From Spiribacter sp. 1M189 (GTDB taxonomy: Bacteria; Pseudomonadota; Gammaproteobacteria; Nitrococcales; Nitrococcaceae), in the NCBI RefSeq assembly GCF_040838345.1, contig NZ_JBAKFF010000001.1, forward strand, positions 1,674,001-1,738,000: DNA of 64,000 bases, written 5' to 3'. The position numbers and the translations under genes are program-made. Within the stretch, counting starts at the first letter, position 1, and every line of letters starts with the position of its first letter. Shown here one piece after another: positions 29,590 to 37,701 of this stretch. The notes under the pieces were generated by a model, which was given only the letters and a program-made list of their open reading frames with translations, was not told the DNA's origin and ran no database searches.

Positions 29590-30882
29590 TCAGTTGCCCA
29601 GGATGTTCAGACCCTTGAGCAGGTTCAACGCCTCGGCAAGGGCGTAGTCCCGCGTGGCAAGACTCGACGCCGGCGGGGCCGGCTGATCGGCGGCGTTGGA
29701 GGGCTCACCGTCGCCTTGCAGATGCCGCGGGAGGTTCGATTCGCGTAATGCCTCGGCGCTGCGCTCGCGATCGCTGACACTCAGGTTGGCGATTTCCACA
29801 TCGGGGATGATGCCCTCGGCCTGTATGGACCGCCCGTCCGGCGTGTAGTAGCGGGCCGTCGTCAGCTTGACCGCATTGCCGTTGCGCAGTGGCAGGATCG
29901 TCTGCACCGAGCCCTTGCCGAACGTCGGCTCTCCCATGATCACCGCCCGTCGCTGATCCTGGAGTGCGCCGGCAACGATTTCCGCTGCCGAGGCTGAGCC
30001 GGCATTGACCAGCACAACCAGCGGTGCGCCATTCAGGACGTCATTGGGAGTCGCCGTGAACTCGTTGCGGGAGCGCTCCACGCGTCCATCGGTGGAGACG
30101 ATGGTGCCATTGCTGATGAAGGCATCGGCCACGCCGACCGCGGCATCCAGAACCCCGCCGGGATTGTTGCGCAGATCCAGCACCAGGCCGTCCAGCGATC
30201 CCGATTCATGATGCAGCTCATCCACCGCCTCGAGCACATCCTCTCCGGTACGCGACTGGAACTGACTGATCCGCAGATAACCGAACCCGGGCTCCAGCAT
30301 CCGCGCGCGGACGCTTTCCACCTGGATGACATCGCGCTCCAGTGTAATCTCCATCGGCGCGTCCTCACCCTCCCGCAGAATGCTCAGCCCAATCTCCGTA
30401 CCCGGATCCCCACGCATGAGCTCAACGGCCTCCTGCAGATCGAGGCCCTTCACCGACTGCCCGTCGATACGGATGATCAGATCGCCCGGTTCGATGCCAG
30501 CTGCATCCGCCGGCGTCCCATCAATGGGCGCGATGACCTTGAGGAAGCCATCCTCCATGCCCACCTCAATCCCCAGTCCGCCAAACTCTCCCTGGGTGCC
30601 CTCCCTGAGCTGCTGATACTCCGAGGCGGCCAGGTAGGCGGAGTGCGGATCCAGGCCCTGGAGCATGCCCCGGATGGCGTTCCGGATGAGCTCCTCGTCA
30701 TCCACGGGTTCGACATGTTCGCTCTGAATCCGCTCATAGACCTCGGTGAAAACGCGCAGCTCCTCGAGCGGCAGTTCGTCCGCCGTCTGCGACTGCGCCG
30801 TCACCCCCTGTATATTCGCGAACAGCAACGCGAGCAGCGTGCCGGCTGTCAGCCCCTGGAGCATTCCGGGAAAACGCATCAT
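29590..30882 (-). CDS. ctpA: Carboxyl-terminal processing protease (S41A peptidase) CtpA
   Basis: Periplasmic serine protease with a PDZ domain, trimming or degrading exported proteins. 430 residues from the first of two adjacent ATGs. A signal peptide (MMRFPGMLQGLTAGTLLALL then FANIQGVTAQS) leads into a helical segment, a PDZ domain (FGGLGIEVGMEDGFLKVIAP) and the S41 domain. The Ser/Lys dyad is S298 in GSASAAEI and K323 in TFGKGSVQ, 25 residues apart as in E. coli Prc. It lies 7 nt after the EnvC-like gene, an order also found in Pseudomonas, where CtpA degrades peptidoglycan hydrolases. Confidence 0.95.
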   Translation of the reverse strand: MMRFPGMLQGLTAGTLLALLFANIQGVTAQSQTADELPLEELRVFTEVYERIQSEHVEPVDDEELIRNAIRGMLQGLDPHSAYLAASEYQQLREGTQGEFGGLGIEVGMEDGFLKVIAPIDGTPADAAGIEPGDLIIRIDGQSVKGLDLQEAVELMRGDPGTEIGLSILREGEDAPMEITLERDVIQVESVRARMLEPGFGYLRISQFQSRTGEDVLEAVDELHHESGSLDGLVLDLRNNPGGVLDAAVGVADAFISNGTIVSTDGRVERSRNEFTATPNDVLNGAPLVVLVNAGSASAAEIVAGALQDQRRAVIMGEPTFGKGSVQTILPLRNGNAVKLTTARYYTPDGRSIQAEGIIPDVEIANLSVSDRERSAEALRESNLPRHLQGDGEPSNAADQPAPPASSLATRDYALAEALNLLKGLNILGN

Positions 30883-30889
30883 GCCATCC

Positions 30890-32041
30890 TCAACCCTGGT
30901 TACCTTCTGCACGCAGCCATGCCAGTGGATCCACCGGCTTGCCATCGGCACGCAACTCGAAATAAAGCGCGGGTTCCGCACGACCGCCACTGCGACCCAC
31001 GGTGGCGATCACGTCATCGACCTCCACCCAGTCTCCGACATCGGAATACAGCGCCTGGTTGCGTCCATAGAGACTGAGGTAACCGGCCCCGTGGTCAATA
31101 ATGAGCAGCAACCCCAGGCCACGCAACCAGTCGGCGAATACGACCTGGCCCGGCGCCACGGGCCGAACCGGCTCGCCTTCATCACCGCCGATCAGCAACC
31201 CGGTCCAGCGCAGCCCAGCAGCCCGTTCACTGCCATAATGCGCCAGCAGCGGCCCACGGACCGGCCATGCCAGCGCCCCCTCCGACAGCGAAGGCCACTC
31301 GTCCACGGCCGGGCCCGCCGCCGCCAGCCGAGCCTGGAGATCCCTGATCAGCTCGCTGAGCGTCTCGGCTTCCTCACGTGAAGAGGCCAGGCGCGCGTCG
31401 TTTTCACGTATTCTCTGGCGCAGCCGGGCAAGCAGCTCATCCCGTTCAGCCAGACTACCCTGCAGTTCCGCCAGTCGGGAGGCGCGCTCCTCCCGCGCTG
31501 CCTGCTGTTCCGCGAGCAGCGCCTGCAGAGCCGCACGCTGCTCACTCAGCCGGCGCATTGCGGCTTCTGCGGCCCTCACCCGCTCGGCCCGCGCCTCACC
31601 CAAACGCTGCTGATAGACCAGCAGCCGCTGAATTCTGGCGGGGTCGTTTTCACCGAGGATCAATCCCAGCGGTGCCAGCGACCCGCGCCGATACGCCGAG
31701 CGCAAAGTCTCGGCCAGGTAGTCTCGATGCCGCTCACTCCGCGCCAGCTCGGCCTCCACGGCTGATTGAAGTTCATCCAGGCGATGCGTTCGGGCACGGA
31801 TCGATTCATCCAGTGCCTTTAAATCGGCCCGCTCATCGCCAATGCGTCGCTCCAGTCTCGCCAGCTCGGCCTCGAGCCCGCCGGCCTGCTCGCGGTCAGC
31901 CGCCAGCCGCTCACCGAGTGCATTCATTTCGGTGCGAAGGGTTTCCAGTCGCTCCTGACGCTCCGCCAGCTCGCCCTCGTCGGTGGCCGCAAAGGTGAGG
32001 GCGGGAAGTACAAAGCAAAGGATTGGCAGGAATCGCGTCAT
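30890..32041 (-). CDS. envC: EnvC-like murein hydrolase activator (degenerate M23/LytM domain)
   Basis: Periplasmic protein of 383 residues: signal peptide (MTRFLPILCFVLPALTFAA), a long Glu/Arg/Ala-rich coiled coil (about 20-250), and a C-terminal LytM domain ending YFELRADGKPVDPLAWL. The zinc-binding H-x-H of active M23 peptidases is missing (ALYFEL), as in E. coli EnvC, which activates amidases rather than cutting peptidoglycan. I chose the ATG at 32041; an upstream start would put 12 polar residues before the signal peptide. Probably co-transcribed with ctpA. Confidence 0.9.
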   Translation of the reverse strand: MTRFLPILCFVLPALTFAATDEGELAERQERLETLRTEMNALGERLAADREQAGGLEAELARLERRIGDERADLKALDESIRARTHRLDELQSAVEAELARSERHRDYLAETLRSAYRRGSLAPLGLILGENDPARIQRLLVYQQRLGEARAERVRAAEAAMRRLSEQRAALQALLAEQQAAREERASRLAELQGSLAERDELLARLRQRIRENDARLASSREEAETLSELIRDLQARLAAAGPAVDEWPSLSEGALAWPVRGPLLAHYGSERAAGLRWTGLLIGGDEGEPVRPVAPGQVVFADWLRGLGLLLIIDHGAGYLSLYGRNQALYSDVGDWVEVDDVIATVGRSGGRAEPALYFELRADGKPVDPLAWLRAEGNQG

Positions 32042-32061
32042 CGGCAGGTCATCTCGGCTGG

Positions 32062-32067
32062 TATACT
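32062..32067 (+). promoter_or_regulatory. -10 element in the envC-yibN divergent region
   Basis: TATACT followed by CCCGCGGC, 35 nt before yibN. Because GTATAC is symmetric, the minus strand reads TATACC at the same place and could serve envC. No good -35 hexamer on either strand. Confidence 0.45.
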
Positions 32068-32102
32068 CCCGCGGCATTCAGTCATGCTAACAGCGCCGGG
32101 TC

Positions 32103-32531
32103 ATGGACAGAGTCATAGAATTCAGTATCAATCATCCGCTGCTCATCGGGGCCCTGCTCGCCGTGGTGGCAGCACTGGTCGCCAGTGAGGTCATGAACTT
32201 CCGGCGCGGTCGTCACGCCATCGACACGGCGGATGCAACGCGGCTCTACAACCATGATGCCGCGGTATTCGTCGACGTGCGGAACGAGAACGCCTATCAG
32301 ACCAGTCATCTGCCCGGGGCGATCAATATCCCCATGGAGCACATCGATAAACGCCAGGATCGGCTGAAGCGATTCAGCGACCGGACCATCGTGGTGTACT
32401 GCGATAGCGGCCAGCGTACGCTCAAGGCCGTCCAGGCGCTCCAGGGACAGGGCTGGTCCGAAGTTCGGCAGCTGCGCGGCGGGATCAACGCCTGGCGTGA
32501 GGCAAGCCTGCCGACCGAGGGACGTGACTGA
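32103..32531 (+). CDS. yibN: Membrane-anchored rhodanese-like protein (YibN family)
   Basis: 142 residues: one N-terminal membrane span (LLIGALLAVVAALVASEV) and a cytoplasmic rhodanese domain with active-site C100 in VVYCDSGQRT. Rhodaneses move sulfane sulphur; E. coli YibN is an inner-membrane protein encoded upstream of grxC and secB. Here grxC is missing and secB follows directly 38 nt later. Confidence 0.9.
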   Translation: MDRVIEFSINHPLLIGALLAVVAALVASEVMNFRRGRHAIDTADATRLYNHDAAVFVDVRNENAYQTSHLPGAINIPMEHIDKRQDRLKRFSDRTIVVYCDSGQRTLKAVQALQGQGWSEVRQLRGGINAWREASLPTEGRD

Positions 32532-32569
32532 GCCCGATCAAACAGTCGATTTACCGTCAAGGAGTCAAC

Positions 32570-33115
32570 ATGGCCGACACGCCGAACGGAAATGCCGCCG
32601 GAGGCCCCGGAGAAACCGTTGCACAGGGCGAAAACCCGCAGCAGTTCGCTATCCAGAAGGTGTATCTCAAGGACTGCTCGGTGGAGACACCCGGCGCTCC
32701 CGACGTCTTCACTCAGGCCTGGAAACCGGAAGCCCGCGTGGAGCTCAACACCCGCCGGACCACGCTGGGCGAAGGCCTGCACGAAGTCGTTCTCACCGTG
32801 ACGGTGACGGCGACTGCGGAAGAAAAGCCCTCCTATCTCTGCGAAGTCCACCAGGCCGGTATTTTCACGGTCAACGGCTTCGAGGATAACGCCACCGACC
32901 AACTGCTGGGCGCCTACTGCCCGGGCGTGCTGTTTCCGTATGCCCGCGAGGCCATCAGCGATCTCACCGGCAAGGCCGGTTTCCCGCCGATGACCCTTTC
33001 ACCGGTCAACTTCGACGCGCTTTACGCTCGCCAGCGCCAGCAGGATGCCGCCGGGGCCAGCGAGTCGGAAGCGGGCGCCGAGACGACGAATCAGGGTAGC
33101 GACAGCACGGGCTGA
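32570..33115 (+). CDS. secB: Protein-export chaperone SecB
   Basis: Homotetrameric cytosolic chaperone that keeps preproteins unfolded and hands them to SecA. 181 residues, about 20-25 longer than E. coli SecB through acidic, low-complexity tails at both ends. The core FAIQKVYLKDCSVETPGAP, YLCEVHQAGIF, LLGAYCPGVLFPYAREAIS and GFPPMTLSPVNFDALY is unmistakable. AAGGAG lies 5 nt before the ATG. gpsA starts 4 nt downstream. Confidence 0.97.
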   Translation: MADTPNGNAAGGPGETVAQGENPQQFAIQKVYLKDCSVETPGAPDVFTQAWKPEARVELNTRRTTLGEGLHEVVLTVTVTATAEEKPSYLCEVHQAGIFTVNGFEDNATDQLLGAYCPGVLFPYAREAISDLTGKAGFPPMTLSPVNFDALYARQRQQDAAGASESEAGAETTNQGSDSTG

Positions 33116-33119
33116 AGCG

Positions 33120-34121
33120 GTGAGCCGCCGATACGCCGTACTTGGGGCCGGGTCGTGGGGAACGGCCCTGGCCCTCGTGCTGGCGCGCAACGGTCATCAT
33201 GTGCAGCTATGGGGGCATGACCCCGAGGCGATCCGGTCGATGGGCGCGACCGGATACAACCCGCGGTATCTCACCGAAATCCCGTTGCCTGCAGCCATCC
33301 AGCCGAGAATCGACCTGCCATCGGCACTTCAGGGCATTGATGCACTGCTCATTGCCGTGCCCAGCAGCGCCTTCGCGCAAACACTGCAGAAGCTCGCCGG
33401 ACAGCTGCCGGCAGCGATCCCCGTCATCTGGGCGACCAAGGGCCTGGACGCCGCCAGCGGCGGGCTGCTGCATGAGCTCGCCCGACAATCGCTACCCGAT
33501 CACCCGCTCGCGGTGCTATCCGGGCCGACATTCGCCAGGGAGGTTGCACGGGGGCTACCCACCGCTGTGGTGCTTGCCAGTCACGACCAGGCCATCGCCC
33601 AGGCGCTCAGTCGCGATTTCAATGATGAACGCTTCCGGGTCTACACCAGTGGAGACCTTGTCGGCGTCGAGCTCGGCGGCGCCGTCAAGAACATACTCGC
33701 CATCGCCACCGGCATCGCCGATGGCCTGGGCTTCGGCGCCAATACACGCGCCGGTCTCATCACCCGGGGGTTGGCCGAGGTCCGTCGCCTCGGCGCATCG
33801 CTTGGTGCCGAAGATCGAACACTGACCGGGCTCGCCGGAATGGGTGATCTGATCCTCACCTGCACCGATGACCAGTCCCGCAACCGGCGCATGGGACTCG
33901 CCCTGGGACGGGGAGAGTCAATCACCGCAGCCGCCGAAACCATCGGCGAAGTCGTGGAGGGTGTCCGCACCGCTGGCGAGGTGGGTGTGCTGGCCCGCCG
34001 ACTGGCGGTCGAGCTCCCTATCTGTCAGGCCGTCGAGGCGATCGTGCTGGGCAGAGAGACCCCGATGGGGGCCGCGATAAGCCTGATGGAGCGGCAACCG
34101 GGCGCCGAGTTCGGCGACTGA
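33120..34121 (+). CDS. gpsA: NAD(P)+-dependent glycerol-3-phosphate dehydrogenase
   Basis: Reduces dihydroxyacetone phosphate to sn-glycerol-3-phosphate for phospholipid synthesis. 333 residues starting at GTG 33120 (VSRRYAVLGAGSWGTALA), which places the Rossmann motif at residues 8-16 as usual. A longer in-frame reading would run back into secB. GAVKNILAIATGIADGLG carries the catalytic lysine; NTRAGLITRGLAEV follows. The order secB-gpsA matches E. coli. Confidence 0.96.
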   Translation: MSRRYAVLGAGSWGTALALVLARNGHHVQLWGHDPEAIRSMGATGYNPRYLTEIPLPAAIQPRIDLPSALQGIDALLIAVPSSAFAQTLQKLAGQLPAAIPVIWATKGLDAASGGLLHELARQSLPDHPLAVLSGPTFAREVARGLPTAVVLASHDQAIAQALSRDFNDERFRVYTSGDLVGVELGGAVKNILAIATGIADGLGFGANTRAGLITRGLAEVRRLGASLGAEDRTLTGLAGMGDLILTCTDDQSRNRRMGLALGRGESITAAAETIGEVVEGVRTAGEVGVLARRLAVELPICQAVEAIVLGRETPMGAAISLMERQPGAEFGD

Positions 34122-34141
34122 TACGGAATGATCGGCCGGCG

Positions 34142-34609
34142 CTAGACGCTACCGGCATACGCCATCTGCCGCCATGCCTCGTAAACGGTGACGGCCACAC
34201 TGTTGGAGAGATTCAGGCTGCGGTTACCCGGTCGCATCGGCAGTCTGAGCCGCTGTGCCGCTGGAATCGATTCCATGACTCGGTCCGGCAGACCGGCGGT
34301 TTCGCTACCGAACAACAGTGCATCTTCCGGTCCATAGTCCGGCTGATCGAAGCGGATTCTGCCCCTTGTGGTCAGTGCCCACAAGCGCGCCGGCCTTACC
34401 GCCTCGACAAAGGACTCGAGGTCAGCATGCACCTGCATGGTGGCAAATTCGTGATAATCCAGGCCGGCTCGACGCAGACGCCGGTCATCCAGTACGAAGC
34501 CCAGCGGCCGAATCAAATGAAGCCGCGCGCCACTGTTGGCACAGAGGCGAATAACGTTGCCGGTATTCGGCGGAATCTCAGGGCTGTGCAGGACGACATG
34601 CAACGGCAT
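34142..34609 (-). CDS. trmL: tRNA (cytidine(34)-2'-O)-methyltransferase TrmL
   Basis: SPOUT-class methyltransferase modifying the wobble base of tRNA-Leu isoacceptors. 155 residues, typical. [44 protein letters not shown] and the knot segment [20 protein letters not shown] are family signatures. It lies 7 nt downstream of ntrC and converges on gpsA. Confidence 0.95.
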   Translation of the reverse strand: MPLHVVLHSPEIPPNTGNVIRLCANSGARLHLIRPLGFVLDDRRLRRAGLDYHEFATMQVHADLESFVEAVRPARLWALTTRGRIRFDQPDYGPEDALLFGSETAGLPDRVMESIPAAQRLRLPMRPGNRSLNLSNSVAVTVYEAWRQMAYAGSV

Positions 34610-34616
34610 GCACGCA

Positions 34617-36020
34617 TCATACCTGCATCTGCAGATCCCGGATCTTGCGCGTCAGGGTGTTGCGCCCCCAGCCGAGCAGACGCGCGGCATCCTGACGGCG
34701 TCCCCCCGTGCGCTTCAGGGCTGACTCGATCAACACCCGTTCCAGCCGACTCTGAGCCGCAGCGAGCGCGCCGTCACCATCGTTCTCGGCCTGCCGGTCG
34801 GCCCAGCGCGCCAGTGCCGTTTCCCAGTCCACCGCCGGTTCCTCACCAGCGGACTGTTCGATGCCGGCCAATTCCGGGGGCAGATCCTCCATCTGCACCT
34901 CACGGCCACTGGCCATCACGGTCAGCCAGCGACAGGTATTTTCCAGCTCGCGGACATTGCCGGGCCAGGGCAGCGTCTGGAAACGACGCTCCACCTCGCG
35001 GGTAAGCTGTTTCGGTTCGACATTGAGTTCGCGCGCCGCCCGGTGCAGGAAATGGTCCGCCAGGGCTGGGATATCGGCGGATCGCTCCCGCAATGCCGGG
35101 CAGTGGATACGAATGACATTGAGGCGGTGGAAGAGGTCCTCGCGGAAACGCCCTTCCGCGACCCGCTGGTCAAGATTCTGGTGCGTCGCCGCGATGATCC
35201 GCACGTCGACGCGCATCGGCGTGTGCGCCCCGACTCGATAGAACTCGCCGTCGGCCAGGACACGCAATAGTCGGGTCTGGAGCTCCGCCGGCATATCGCC
35301 GATTTCGTCAAGGAAGAGTGTGCCGCCATCGGCCTGCTCGAAGCGGCCGCGACGGACCTGATGGGCGCCGGTGAACGCACCCTTTTCATGACCGAAGAGC
35401 TCGGATTCCATCAGATCCCGCGGAATGGCCGCCATGTTCAGTGCGATGAAGGGCTTGCCGGCGCGAGGGCTGTGACGATGCAGCGAACCGGCGACCAGCT
35501 CCTTGCCCGTCCCCGACTCACCATTGATCAACACGGTTATGTTCGAACGTGACAGCCGGCCAATAGCGCGGAACACCTCCTGCATGGCCGGCGCCTCGCC
35601 GATGATCTCCGGCATGTCCTCTCGACTGCTCTCGGACGGCGCGCTGCTGCGCGCCGCGGCGGCCGCGCGGCGCACCAGGTCAACCGCCTCCTCCACGTCG
35701 AAAGGCTTGGGCAGATACTCGAATGCCCCACCCTCGTAGGCGGATACCGCGGCATCCAGATCGGAATGCGCCGTCATGACGATCACGGGCAGCTCCGGCG
35801 CATGCTCGTGGAAGCGCCCCATCAGGGTCAGCCCATCGAGTCGGGGCATACGGATGTCGGTAATCAGCACGTCCGGCTGATCACGCTCCAGTGCCATGAG
35901 TGCCTCTTCGCCGGTCTCGAAATCGACGGCACTCAGCCCGTCACGTTCCAGCGCCTTTTTCAGCACCCAGCGAATGGAGCGGTCATCATCGACTACCCAG
36001 ACGCTCGTCGAATCGGCCAT
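34617..36020 (-). CDS. ntrC: Nitrogen regulation response regulator NtrC
   Basis: Sigma-54 activator of nitrogen-limitation genes. 467 residues: receiver domain with phospho-acceptor D55 in [11 protein letters not shown]+ domain with GESGTGKE Walker A and GAFTGA sigma-54 contact loop, and a Fis-type helix-turn-helix at the C-terminus ([20 protein letters not shown]). The ATG overlaps the ntrB stop as TGATG. Its predicted targets are visible nearby: paired sites before glnA and one before ntrB. Confidence 0.97.
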   Translation of the reverse strand: MADSTSVWVVDDDRSIRWVLKKALERDGLSAVDFETGEEALMALERDQPDVLITDIRMPRLDGLTLMGRFHEHAPELPVIVMTAHSDLDAAVSAYEGGAFEYLPKPFDVEEAVDLVRRAAAAARSSAPSESSREDMPEIIGEAPAMQEVFRAIGRLSRSNITVLINGESGTGKELVAGSLHRHSPRAGKPFIALNMAAIPRDLMESELFGHEKGAFTGAHQVRRGRFEQADGGTLFLDEIGDMPAELQTRLLRVLADGEFYRVGAHTPMRVDVRIIAATHQNLDQRVAEGRFREDLFHRLNVIRIHCPALRERSADIPALADHFLHRAARELNVEPKQLTREVERRFQTLPWPGNVRELENTCRWLTVMASGREVQMEDLPPELAGIEQSAGEEPAVDWETALARWADRQAENDGDGALAAAQSRLERVLIESALKRTGGRRQDAARLLGWGRNTLTRKIRDLQMQV

Positions 36021-37078
36021 CAAGCTTCCTCCAGCGGTAACCAGACGGTAAATACGGTGCGGCCGGGCTCACTGGTGCACTCAATCAGACCGCCATGCTG
36101 ATTGACCAGGTTCTGGGCGATCGGCAGACCGATACCGCTGCCCTCGGCGCGGCCCGTGACCATCGGATAGAAGATTTGATCCTGGAGCTCGGGGGCGATG
36201 CCGGGGCCGTTGTCGATGACATTCACGCGTGCCACCAGTCGATGCTGCCGGTCGCCGATAGTGAACCGCCTGTGGGTTCGGGTCTGTAGGGTAATCCGCC
36301 CAGAATCCCCCACGGCCTGCATGGCGTTGCGCACGAGATTGAGCAAGGCCTGGATCAACTGGTCACCGGCCGCCGGCAGCAGGGGGATACTCGGGTCGTA
36401 GTCCCGCTGGATTTCGACACCGGCCGGCGCCTCGGCCGATGCCAGGTGCCGGACGCGCTCCAGTACCTCGTGCAGGTTGGTCGGCGAATGCTCGATCCGC
36501 GATTCCGGTCCCAGCAGCCCGTTCACCAGCGTTCGTAGCCGATCGGCTTCGCTGATGATGATTCGGGTGTACTCCTTCTGATCATCGTCCGAGAGCTCCG
36601 ACTCGAGCAGCTGTGCGGCACCGCGCAGCCCGCCCAGCGGATTTTTTATCTCATGAGCCAACCCCCGGATGAGCTCGCGGATCGCCTGGTTCTGGGCGAT
36701 GAGACGATTCTCTCGGGAAATCCGCAGATGGCGGTCAAGCTGCTCAAACTCGAGGAGCAGACTGGATGCACCATCGAGGGGCGTTATCGCGCAGTCGACC
36801 GTGATGGTGCGCTCCGGCCCAAGCGCCAGCCGCATCTCGCGTTCCGTATAGCTCGCGCCCTCGGCGAATGCCTGTCCAATGGGATCCGCGAGTACAGCCA
36901 GCGCCGGCAGTAACTGTGTGAGCCGCTCACCGAACGCCTGCCGGCTGCTGACATGCAGTAGCGACTCGGCGGCGGCATTCATCCGCGTAATCCGGCGCTC
37001 TCCGTCGATAACCACCACCGCGCCGGTGAGGCTGTCGAGAATCTCGCTGGCATCGGTCGTTGGCTGTTCAGTCATCAT
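36020..37078 (-). CDS. ntrB: Nitrogen regulation sensor histidine kinase NtrB
   Basis: Soluble kinase/phosphatase partner of NtrC, controlled by PII. 352 residues: PAS domain (about 12-110), HisKA with H142 in LAHEIKNPLGGLRG, and an HATPase domain (VIDNGPGIAPELQDQIF, GSGIGLPIAQNLV). The start is one of two adjacent ATGs at 37078/37075 (MMTEQPTTDASEILDSL). A longer in-frame reading of about 100 codons runs into intergenic repeats and is rejected. It has weak Shine-Dalgarno sequence. Confidence 0.95.
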   Translation of the reverse strand: MMTEQPTTDASEILDSLTGAVVVIDGERRITRMNAAAESLLHVSSRQAFGERLTQLLPALAVLADPIGQAFAEGASYTEREMRLALGPERTITVDCAITPLDGASSLLLEFEQLDRHLRISRENRLIAQNQAIRELIRGLAHEIKNPLGGLRGAAQLLESELSDDDQKEYTRIIISEADRLRTLVNGLLGPESRIEHSPTNLHEVLERVRHLASAEAPAGVEIQRDYDPSIPLLPAAGDQLIQALLNLVRNAMQAVGDSGRITLQTRTHRRFTIGDRQHRLVARVNVIDNGPGIAPELQDQIFYPMVTGRAEGSGIGLPIAQNLVNQHGGLIECTSEPGRTVFTVWLPLEEA

Positions 37079-37171
37079 TGCACTCGCATAAAGCAAGAAC
37101 CACGCCAGCCCACGCGGCCTATCGGGCGCAGGCATAACGGCGACTTCAGTGTAGGCGCTGCGGCGGAATAA

Positions 37172-37188
37172 CGCACCATTATGGTGCG
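37172..37188. promoter_or_regulatory. NtrC-binding palindrome upstream of ntrB
   Basis: CGCACCATTATGGTGCG, a perfect 8+1+8 palindrome matching the NtrC consensus (GCACC-N5-GGTGC). It is centred about 102 bp before the ntrB start. In E. coli NtrC represses its own glnL (ntrB) promoter through such a site, so autoregulation is likely here too. Confidence 0.75.
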
Positions 37189-37219
37189 GTGCTATGCCGG
37201 CTCCGCCCCTTTCTCCGGA

Positions 37220-37281
37220 CTCACGCGAGACGCGGGGCTGGGAACGCGGTGGATAACACACAGACGGGCGTCTCAAGATCG
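37220..37281 (+). repeat. Intergenic direct repeat, copy A
   Basis: 62-bp unit starting CTCACGCGAGACGCGGGG and containing the core GCGGTGGATAACACAC. It matches copy B (37322-37383) at 56 of 62 positions with no gap. Starts of the two copies are 102 bp apart. Confidence 0.9.
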
Positions 37282-37295
37282 TCGGCGGGGTGGTG

Positions 37296-37409
37296 TATCG
37301 GCTCCCTACCCGTCCCCCGGGCTCACGCGAGACGCGGGGCGTGGAGCGCGGTGGATAACACACCGATCGGCGTCTCAAGATCGCCCGGTGGACGGGTAGG
37401 GAGCCGATA
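37296..37409. repeat. Inverted-repeat element enclosing repeat copy B
   Basis: Arms at 37296-37319 and 37386-37409 are reverse complements over 24 bp with one mismatch (arm contains GGCTCCCTACCCGTCC). They exactly bracket copy B, so the whole 114-bp unit could fold into a long stem with the repeat core in the loop. Confidence 0.88.
37322..37383 (+). repeat. Intergenic direct repeat, copy B
   Basis: Second copy of the 62-bp unit, six substitutions from copy A, with an identical first 19 bp, an identical CGCGGTGGATAACACAC core and an identical final 13 bp. Enclosed by the 24-bp inverted repeat. Confidence 0.9.
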
Positions 37410-37445
37410 AGCCCAGGATCTGGTGGTGTGTCATGGCTTGTCGAT

Positions 37446-37545
37446 CCCGTCTCCTTGTCCCGGGCGACCTCGGGGCGCGTTTCAGTGGGTCATCCACCGC
37501 GTGAAGTGTCTCGCGCACCGCGCGAGCCCGGGACAAGGAGACGGG
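37446..37545. repeat. Second inverted-repeat element (copy C, inverted and divergent)
   Basis: Perfect 20-bp inverted repeat: arms 37446-37465 and 37526-37545 (CCCGTCTCCTTGTCCCGGGC and its complement). Read on the minus strand, the 60-bp interior contains CGCGAGAC and CGCGGTGGAT followed by ACCCAC, recalling copies A and B with a shorter spacer between the two blocks. It therefore looks like a third, inverted and more diverged family member. Confidence 0.8.
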
Positions 37546-37643
37546 AGCGACAGGGCACGGCCAGGGATCAACCCCGGCCCGAACAGCGGTCGATCCACGT
37601 CTTGGATGACTTGGGGAGCCGGGAGCCGGACTCCGCCAGAGAT

Positions 37644-37669
37644 AAAAAACCCCCGCCGAAGCAGGGGTC
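37644..37669 (-). terminator. Rho-independent terminator of glnA
   Basis: On the minus strand ACCCCTGC-TTCG-GCGGGGGT forms an 8-bp stem (one G-U pair) with a stable UUCG tetraloop, followed by six T. It ends about 58 nt after the glnA stop, so ntrBC probably has its own promoter or depends on read-through. Confidence 0.88.
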
Positions 37670-37701
37670 TCTGATCGATTGGCGAATCGCCTCGACGCGG
37701 A

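Larger units (their letters stand above)
37079..37701. other. 623-bp intergenic region between glnA and ntrB
   Basis: No credible gene. From the glnA side it holds the glnA terminator, a 20-bp perfect inverted repeat, two 62-bp direct repeats (one enclosed by a 24-bp inverted repeat), and an NtrC palindrome about 100 bp before ntrB. A TACACT hexamer on the minus strand (37148-37153) could be an ntrB -10 element. Short open frames here, such as one encoding two GLTRDAG...RWITHR units, are translations of the repeats. Confidence 0.8.

Noticed and set aside
37240-37360. DnaA-box-like TTATCCACC in both glnA-ntrB repeats
   Set aside because: 8/9 match, but it is part of the repeat core, and the same string occurs in the coding sequences of dnaA (about 49513) and plsC (about 43075). 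Position about 11 kb from the origin gives no support.
37079-37378. N-terminal extension of NtrB by about 100 residues with a repeated SVCYPPRS...PRVSRE unit
   Set aside because: The repeated peptide is a translation of the 62-bp DNA repeats. Homologous NtrB proteins begin at the MTEQPTTDASEIL region, and an NtrC palindrome lies within the extension.
37220-37383. Possible CRISPR array
   Set aside because: Only two 62-bp copies with six mismatches, a 40-bp gap and overlapping inverted repeats; no cas genes nearby.
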